Positions 12,704 to 17,402 of a DNA stretch of 17,402 nucleotides are shown here, piece by piece. The translations under genes were made by a program, and so were the position numbers. Where the stretch lies: assembly GCA_937877125.1 (NCBI GenBank), contig CALEFQ010000068.1, positions 1-17,402 on the forward strand, written 5' to 3'. Under the pieces are notes generated by a model. It saw only the letters and a program-made list of their open reading frames with translations. It was not told the DNA's origin and ran no database searches. The DNA is from an uncultured bacterium (GTDB lineage: Bacteria > Patescibacteriota > CALEFQ01). Position 1 is the first letter of the stretch. Each line of letters begins with the position of its first letter.

Positions 12704-13171
12704 ATGAAGGTTAAAGTTTTAGACCCGTCAAACCAATACCAAAAAACAGCTGAAAAGCTAGTGATTGACCGTGGCAATGAACTGGGAACCGGCTCGGTTT
12801 TTGATGTCCTGGTCGCTTTTGCTGGTACAGAAAGCACGGCGCTTGGTTTTCAGGTCGCCGAAGCCGCCGATCGGGAACGTTATGTCCTAGTGTTGGCGCC
12901 GGAAGGCATCCAGGCCGATGGGATCAGGGCGCAAAGCAAGTTTTTGACCCTCAAGACTTTTAATCCGCAGAATCTGGAAAGCATCTTGCGCGATTATCTG
13001 GACAAGCACCGCCGCGGCAATCTCAAGCGTTTCAATTTCGTCATTCCGCGCCATTTGGCTGATTATCTGGAATGGATCCCTAAGGGCAAGAACAAAAGTA
13101 AATCAGATTTTGTCAGAGAATTGATTGAGGGAGAATTGAGTAAAGATGGACAATATCGTTCTAATAAATAA
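12704..13171 (+). CDS. 155-residue protein with a ribbon-helix-helix-like C-terminus
   Basis: No family is recognised for the N-terminal 100 residues, which look alpha/beta (MKVKVLDPSNQYQKTAEKLV, GTGSVFDVLVAFAG, GFQVAEAADRERYVLVLAP). Residues from about 109 read RFNFVIPRHLADYLEWI, a gap, then SKSDFVRELIEGEL: a strand followed by two helices with the S-x-S-DFVRELI start of helix 2, as in CopG/Arc-type DNA-binding proteins. That suggests a DNA-binding regulator with an N-terminal sensing or dimerising domain; this is inference. The gene is preceded by an extended -10 so close to the ATG that the mRNA is probably leaderless. It ends 34 bases before the phosphohexomutase gene in the same direction, with which it may be cotranscribed. 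Confidence 0.65.
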   Translation: MKVKVLDPSNQYQKTAEKLVIDRGNELGTGSVFDVLVAFAGTESTALGFQVAEAADRERYVLVLAPEGIQADGIRAQSKFLTLKTFNPQNLESILRDYLDKHRRGNLKRFNFVIPRHLADYLEWIPKGKNKSKSDFVRELIEGELSKDGQYRSNK

Positions 13172-13179
13172 TTTCGCAT

Positions 13180-13205
13180 TTTGAATTCTGAATTATCAAT
13201 TTTTT
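13180..13205. repeat. short-word AT-rich stretch before the phosphohexomutase gene
   Basis: TTTTGAATTCTGAATTATCAATTTTT holds overlapping GAATT/AATTC words directly before the ATG. It belongs to the same kind of gap-filling low-complexity sequence as at 12313-12354 and 15644-15712. Confidence 0.5.
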
Positions 13206-14573
13206 ATGGATCAATCAATTTTTCGCGCTTACGACGTTCGCGGCATTTATCCGAAACAAATAAATGAGGACGTCGTTTTTAGTATCGGACAGGGCTTTGT
13301 TAGTTTGCTTCAAGCGGAGCATCCCGGTAAAAAAATATTCAACATCGTGGTCGGACGCGACATGCGCCTGTCTTCCCCGTCTCTGGAAAAAAGTCTGATC
13401 AAGGGCGTGACGGCGGCGGGCGCTAATGTGATCAATATTGAACAGGCCTCAACGCCGACGTTTTATTACGCCGTGGCTCGCTTCGGTTACGACGGGGGAT
13501 TGATTGTTTCCGCCTCGCATAATCCGAAAGAATATAACGGGGTAAAACTGGTGCGCGCTCGGGCCGCGGCTTTCGGCCTGGAAGACGGTTTGGATAAAAT
13601 TCGTGATTTTTGCGCCCGCGGAGAAAAAATCACGGCGCCGCTACCGGGTAAAACTATCCGCCGCGAGGGGGTTTTGGCCGATTGCGTAAAAGAATCCGTG
13701 AGTTTTTATGATTTTTCTGGCATCAAACCTTTGAAAATAGTCGCTGATACGGCCAACGCCATGGGCGGTTTAGACTTAGCAGAGCTAACCAGGCATTTGC
13801 CGATCAAACTCGAAAAACTTAATTTTAAGCTTGACGGGAATTTCCCGGCGCACCAAGCGGATCCGTTTAAAGATGAAAATGTTAAAGACCTGAAAGCTCA
13901 TGTTATTAAACATCAGGCAGATCTGGGGATTGCCACTGATGGTGACGCCGATCGGATATTCTTTATTGATGAGAAAGGCGAAATGATCGAGCCGGCGATT
14001 ATTCGCGGGATTATGGCCCAGGTGGTTTTGCGCCACAATCCTGGCGCCAAGGTGGGCTATGATATCCGCCCGGGCATGATTACGCGGGAGATGATCGAAA
14101 AAAACGGCGGCCAGCCGTTTGTGACTCGCGTGGGACATTCGCTGATCAAAAAGAAATCCCTGGAAGAAAACGCGGTTTTTTCCGGCGAGTCTTCGGGGCA
14201 TTTCTTTTTCAAAACAAAATATGGTTTTTATGAAACACCGCTGATCGTTGCCTTGGTGATGCTGGATGAGCTCTCAAAATCCGGTAAAAAAGCTTCGGAG
14301 TGGGTGGCGCCGTTGCGCAAGTATTTTCACTCCGGGGAAATTAATTCCGAGGTTGCGAACAAGGCGGAAAAGATGAAAGAGCTGGAAAAAATTTTTGGCG
14401 CGGGTGCCAAGAATGTTTCCTGGCTAGATGGGGTGACGATTGAACATGATGATTGGTGGTTTAATGTCCGGGCGTCTAATACCGAGCCGCTGCTGCGATT
14501 GAACTTGGAGGCCAAAACGAAAGCGGTGATGGAGCAAAAAAAGGATGAAGTGTTAAGAGTTATTCGTAATTAG
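13206..14573 (+). CDS. phosphomannomutase/phosphoglucomutase
   Basis: The alpha-D-phosphohexomutase family interconverts hexose 1- and 6-phosphates, feeding nucleotide-sugar synthesis for surface glycans. All four signature loops are present: phosphoserine loop VSASHNPKEYNG (S104), metal loop TDGDADR (D245, D247, D249), sugar loop GESSGH (327-332), and phosphate loop RASNTEPLLRLN (from 422). The 455 residues are the normal length. The N-terminus FRAYDVRGIYP is typical of the PMM/PGM branch; sequence alone does not fix mannose or glucose preference. The gap of 34 bases before it is a GAATTCTGAATTATCAATT-type short-word stretch without an SD. A strong terminator follows. Confidence 0.95.
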   Translation: MDQSIFRAYDVRGIYPKQINEDVVFSIGQGFVSLLQAEHPGKKIFNIVVGRDMRLSSPSLEKSLIKGVTAAGANVINIEQASTPTFYYAVARFGYDGGLIVSASHNPKEYNGVKLVRARAAAFGLEDGLDKIRDFCARGEKITAPLPGKTIRREGVLADCVKESVSFYDFSGIKPLKIVADTANAMGGLDLAELTRHLPIKLEKLNFKLDGNFPAHQADPFKDENVKDLKAHVIKHQADLGIATDGDADRIFFIDEKGEMIEPAIIRGIMAQVVLRHNPGAKVGYDIRPGMITREMIEKNGGQPFVTRVGHSLIKKKSLEENAVFSGESSGHFFFKTKYGFYETPLIVALVMLDELSKSGKKASEWVAPLRKYFHSGEINSEVANKAEKMKELEKIFGAGAKNVSWLDGVTIEHDDWWFNVRASNTEPLLRLNLEAKTKAVMEQKKDEVLRVIRN

Positions 14574-14603
14574 TTTTGTCTTGGTAAAATATCGATGCCA
14601 CTT

Positions 14604-14636
14604 AAAAACCACCCGCCGACTTGGCGGGTGGTTTTT
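14604..14636. terminator. bidirectional terminator between the phosphohexomutase gene and trpS
   Basis: AAAAACCACCCGCC and GGCGGGTGGTTTTT pair over 14 bases around GACTT, with an A-run and a T-run at either side. It serves both convergent genes. Confidence 0.95.
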
Positions 14637-14643
14637 GATATCC

Positions 14644-14659
14644 CCCCGCTAAAGCGGGG
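14644..14659. repeat. short GC palindrome CCCCGC-TAAA-GCGGGG
   Basis: A perfect six-pair hairpin between the terminator and the trpS stop. It resembles the CCCGC...GCGGG element before recA and may be a dispersed palindromic repeat of this genome. Confidence 0.6.
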
Positions 14660-14668
14660 CAAGGAGCT

Positions 14669-15637
14669 TCAAATTTTTAATCCGACTTTTTCGCGCACTT
14701 CGGTCATCGTCTGTTCCGCAATCGCCTTGGCCTTCTTCGCACCGTCACGCAAAATCGTTTTCACGTCATCAACATTCTTTGCCAGCTCTTGCCGCCTGGC
14801 GCGAAAGGGAGCGAGAGATTCCGCTACGGTTTGGCCCAGTTTTTCTTTAAACTCGGCGTAGCCTTTGCCGGCGAACTCGGCTTCAATCGCTTCGTGTGTT
14901 TTGCCGGTGAAGGCGTGGTAAATTCCCATTAAATTAGAAATTTCCGGTTTGTCGGGACTGAAGCGAACCTCTTTGCCGGTATCGGTCTTGGCTTTTTTGA
15001 ATTTAGACATGATGGAATCAGGATTTTCAAAAACGGCCACGTAGTTGCCCCGGCTTTTTGACATTTTGTGGTTGCCGTCCAGGCCCATGACGCGCGCCCC
15101 CCGGGTCAGCAGAACTTTTGGTTCGGGGAAGGTATTGCCGTAGCGGGTATTGAATTTTTTTACCAGCGAGCGGGTCAGTTCGACGTGCTGAATCTGGTCT
15201 TCACCGACTGGTACGGCTTGCGCCTTGTAAAGGATTATATCAGCGGCCATCAGCACCGGGTAATCAAAGAGACCGGCGTTAATATTTTTGGCGTTTTGTT
15301 GGGATTTTTCTTTGTACTGAGTCATGCGCTGCAAATCACCCATCGGCGTGAGGGTGTTCAGGATCCAGGCTAATTCGGTATGCTCGGGCACATGCGACTG
15401 GATGAAGAGAGTGCATTTTGGGGGATCTACTCCCAGTGCCAAATAATCCAAAGCCAGATCCAGAACTTGCTGGGGGTATTTTTGGGGATCCTGTTCGATA
15501 GTCAGGGCATGTAAGTCAACAATACTGAAAATGCATTCGTATTTATCTTGCAGCGCCACCCAGTTTTTGATCGCGCCCAAGTAATTACCCAGATGGATTA
15601 AACCGGTCGGCTGCATGCCGCTGAAAATGCGATCCAT
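14669..15637 (-). CDS. trpS: tryptophanyl-tRNA synthetase
   Basis: TrpRS is a class Ic synthetase that charges tRNA-Trp. The 322 residues are full length for the compact bacterial form. Motifs seen: N-terminal RIFSGMQPTGLIHLGNYLGA with the HIGH-type HLGN (15-18), FSIVDLHALT, YPVLMAADIILYKA, VPVGEDQIQHVELTR, and KMSKS (191-195). The C-terminal helical part ends TEVREKVGLKI at the usual place with a TGA stop, which supports UGA as a terminator codon in this genome. The 76 bases between it and RNase J are a TTTGACTT-type inverted repeat, and no promoter or SD stands out there. Confidence 0.97.
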   Translation of the reverse strand: MDRIFSGMQPTGLIHLGNYLGAIKNWVALQDKYECIFSIVDLHALTIEQDPQKYPQQVLDLALDYLALGVDPPKCTLFIQSHVPEHTELAWILNTLTPMGDLQRMTQYKEKSQQNAKNINAGLFDYPVLMAADIILYKAQAVPVGEDQIQHVELTRSLVKKFNTRYGNTFPEPKVLLTRGARVMGLDGNHKMSKSRGNYVAVFENPDSIMSKFKKAKTDTGKEVRFSPDKPEISNLMGIYHAFTGKTHEAIEAEFAGKGYAEFKEKLGQTVAESLAPFRARRQELAKNVDDVKTILRDGAKKAKAIAEQTMTEVREKVGLKI

Positions 15638-15643
15638 AAATTT

Positions 15644-15712
15644 AAGTCAAAAGTAATAAGTCAAAGGTCAAAAGCGACTTCTGAACTTTTGACTTTTGAT
15701 TTTTGACTTTTT
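15644..15712. repeat. direct and inverted copies of AAGTCAAAAG between RNase J and trpS
   Basis: AAGTCAAAAG, TAAGTCAAAGGTCAAAAG on the left and CTTTTGACTTTTGATTTTTGACTTTTT on the right in inverted order. It could fold into a long weak hairpin. It fills almost the whole intergenic gap. Confidence 0.75.
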
Positions 15713-15713
15713 C

Positions 15714-17402
15714 TTAAACCTGGATAATCACGGGCAAAATCATCGGTCGGCGTTCGGTTTTTTGGTAGAGGAATTGCCCGATCTCATCACGGATCTGATC
15801 TTTGACGTAGGCCCAGTTGCTTTTGGCTCGCTTATCTTTTTTCTTGGTTATGATTTTCTTTATCTTATCGCGCGCCTGCGAGAGCAGTTCCTGGTTTTCG
15901 TTGACGTAGACAAAGCCGCGCGAAATAATATCGGGACTGCTGGAAAGATTTCCCTGGTTATCAACAGTCAGTACGACCACGAACATTCCGTCTTCGGACA
16001 GTTGCTGGCGATCACGCAAAACGACGTTACTGATATCGCCGACACCGAGACCGTCGACCATGACGTAGCTGGAGGGGACCTTGGTCTCGGTTAGCCGTCC
16101 TTTGTCTTTAGTAAATTCAATAATCTGGCCGTTGGCGGGCAAGATGACGTTTTCATGGGGTATGCCGACGCTTTCGGCGAGCTCGCCGTTTTTGGACAAG
16201 AGATAAGTATTGCCTTCAATCGGGATGAAGTATTTCGGGTTGAGCAGGCGGATCATTAATTTGATGTCTTCTTGACGCGCGTGGCCGCCGGCGTGGACAT
16301 CCATCATCCGGTAGTGGATGACGTAAGCGCCTTCGCGGACTAGCGTATCTTTCAGGTATTGGACGGTTCGTTCGTTGCCGGGCACGACCGAGGAGGAAAA
16401 AATGACGGTATCGCCTTTTTTGATATTGATCTGGCGGTGCTCGCCGGTGGCCATGCGCATCAAAGCGGCGCGCTCTTCGCCCTGGGCGCCGGTCGCAATC
16501 ACCAGAACTTTGTCATCCGGCATCCGGCGGGTTTGCTCTAATTCAACCAGGGTTCCGGGTTTGACTTTGATATAACCGAGGCGGTGGGCGATTTCGACGT
16601 TATTTTTCATGCTGCGGCCGTCGATGGCTACCCGCCGGCCGTGTTGCTCGGCCAGAATGATTAACTGGCGCACGCGGCTGATTAACGAAGAAAAAGTAGC
16701 GGCAATGATCCGGCCCGGAGCTTTCTCAAAAACTTGTGCCAGGGTTGCCTGTATTTTTCTTTCGGAAACGGCGTAGCCGGGAGTATCGGCGTCGGTACTG
16801 TCGCAAAGGAGCGCCAGTACGCCTTCTTTGCCGAGGATGGCCAGGCGTCCGAAATCAGCCGGATCGTCGCCGACCGGGGAATGGTCAAATTTCCAGTCGC
16901 CCGAGTGAATAATGGTCCCGATCGGCGTGCGGATAACTACTCCGAGGCTGCCGGGGATATTGTGATTTACTTTATAAAATTCCACGTCAAAACAGCCTAG
17001 CTTTAATTTAGTTTCGGCGTTTATGTCGCGGGAATTTATTTTTTCCGAGAATTCTTCCTGTCTTTTTTCAATGATGGCGCGGCTGAGGGGCGTGGCGTAA
17101 AAAGTCGGATTGCCTAGTCGAGGTGAAAGATAGGGGATGGCGCCGATATGGTCAAAATGGCCATGGGAAATAATTACGCCTCGGATATTGCGTTCTTTGC
17201 CGCGGAGGTATTCGGTGTTAGGAATTATATAATCGATGCCGGGCATATTTTCCTCCGGAAACTGAAAGCCCATGTCAACGATAATAATGTCCCGGCCAAA
17301 TTCAAAAACGGTCATATTTCGGCCGACTTCTTCCACTCCGCCAAGCGGGATGATCTTGAGCTTGTTAGCCGGATTGTTGGTTGGATTGGAGGGTTGCCAG
17401 CG
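15714..17402 (-). CDS. rnj: ribonuclease J, N-terminus outside the window
   Basis: RNase J is a metallo-beta-lactamase/beta-CASP ribonuclease with endonuclease and 5'-3' exonuclease activity, central to mRNA decay and rRNA processing where RNase E is missing. The frame is open to the right edge; GTG at 17336 is internal to the conserved IIPLGGVEEVGRNM, so the gene starts further upstream, probably with a variable extension (visible WQPSNPTNNPANK). Motifs: ISHGHFDHIGAIPYL (HxHxDH), HSGDWKFDH, LCDSTDADTPG, the beta-CASP ATFSSLISRVRQL and GRSMKNN, SSSVVPGNE, HAGGHARQED (metal/phosphate loop) and FIPIEGNTYLL. The C-terminal domain is present to the TAA stop. Active-site residues look intact. It precedes trpS in the same direction. 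Confidence 0.95.
   Translation of the reverse strand, partial: RWQPSNPTNNPANKLKIIPLGGVEEVGRNMTVFEFGRDIIIVDMGFQFPEENMPGIDYIIPNTEYLRGKERNIRGVIISHGHFDHIGAIPYLSPRLGNPTFYATPLSRAIIEKRQEEFSEKINSRDINAETKLKLGCFDVEFYKVNHNIPGSLGVVIRTPIGTIIHSGDWKFDHSPVGDDPADFGRLAILGKEGVLALLCDSTDADTPGYAVSERKIQATLAQVFEKAPGRIIAATFSSLISRVRQLIILAEQHGRRVAIDGRSMKNNVEIAHRLGYIKVKPGTLVELEQTRRMPDDKVLVIATGAQGEERAALMRMATGEHRQINIKKGDTVIFSSSVVPGNERTVQYLKDTLVREGAYVIHYRMMDVHAGGHARQEDIKLMIRLLNPKYFIPIEGNTYLLSKNGELAESVGIPHENVILPANGQIIEFTKDKGRLTETKVPSSYVMVDGLGVGDISNVVLRDRQQLSEDGMFVVVLTVDNQGNLSSSPDIISRGFVYVNENQELLSQARDKIKKIITKKKDKRAKSNWAYVKDQIRDEIGQFLYQKTERRPMILPVIIQV

Noticed and set aside
15696..16094. 132-codon plus-strand ORF opposite the 3' end of RNase J
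   Set aside because: Antisense to conserved RNase J codons, with no SD or promoter.
1..17402. CRISPR array, insertion sequence, tRNA or rRNA gene
   Set aside because: No regularly spaced repeats of 25-40 bases, no transposase reading frame with terminal inverted repeats, and no tRNA T-arm/CCA patterns or rRNA segments were found on either strand by eye. A tRNAscan or Infernal run would settle the RNA part.

Overview
The window looks like a chromosomal segment of a candidate-phyla-radiation (Patescibacteria) bacterium. This is inferred from gene content and style, not proven: a short RNHCP zinc-ribbon protein, a four-helix-bundle (S23-type) protein, ribosomal protein S6 with a long charged tail, a stand-alone RNase J, and compact genes separated by palindromic terminators and short-word tandem repeats. 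UGA acts as a normal stop in several genes (for example trpS and the RNHCP gene), so the UGA-to-glycine code of Gracilibacteria and Absconditabacteria is unlikely here.

Layout. 1-1415: the 3' end of an Ig-like-domain protein, then recA (+) with a hairpin-rich leader and a clean terminator. 1430-2864 (+): a strong promoter and a short SpeA-type arginine decarboxylase interrupted by one in-frame TGA. 2886-4060 (-): a eukaryotic-type (GSII) glutamine synthetase with its own promoter and perfect Shine-Dalgarno (SD) sequence, frame-broken at a run of nine C. 4074-6970 (-): a translation/replication cluster read in the order four-helix-bundle protein, rpsF, ssb, rpsR, efp, RNHCP protein. Upstream of it, 7090-7272 holds a promoter and a strongly structured RNA of unknown class on the minus strand. 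7316-10875 (+): a consensus promoter drives an 857-aa DUF1615-type (lysozyme-fold) protein, followed by an M15/DUF5715-type peptidase split by a -1 frameshift at a canonical A AAA AAA slippery site. 10859-11180 (+): a tiny stand-alone gene with near-consensus promoter, SD and terminator. 11212-12309 (-): ychF. 12372-12629 (-): a compact unit with promoter, two very short SD-led reading frames (9 and 34 codons) and a terminator. 12690-14573 (+): a probably leaderless gene with a ribbon-helix-helix-like C-terminus, then a phosphomannomutase/phosphoglucomutase. 14669-17402 (-): trpS and most of an RNase J gene that runs off the right edge.

How the parts fit. Most genes are housekeeping: recombination (RecA, SSB), translation (S6, S18, EF-P, YchF, TrpRS), RNA decay (RNase J) and sugar-phosphate interconversion. 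The accessory content lies in the nitrogen/polyamine pair (arginine decarboxylase, GSII), the wall-hydrolase pair (DUF1615, M15) and the small unexplained transcription units at 7090-7272, 10859-11180 and 12372-12629. Three genes carry a lesion in otherwise well conserved reading frames. Two of the three lie in homopolymers, so assembly error must be excluded before biology is claimed.
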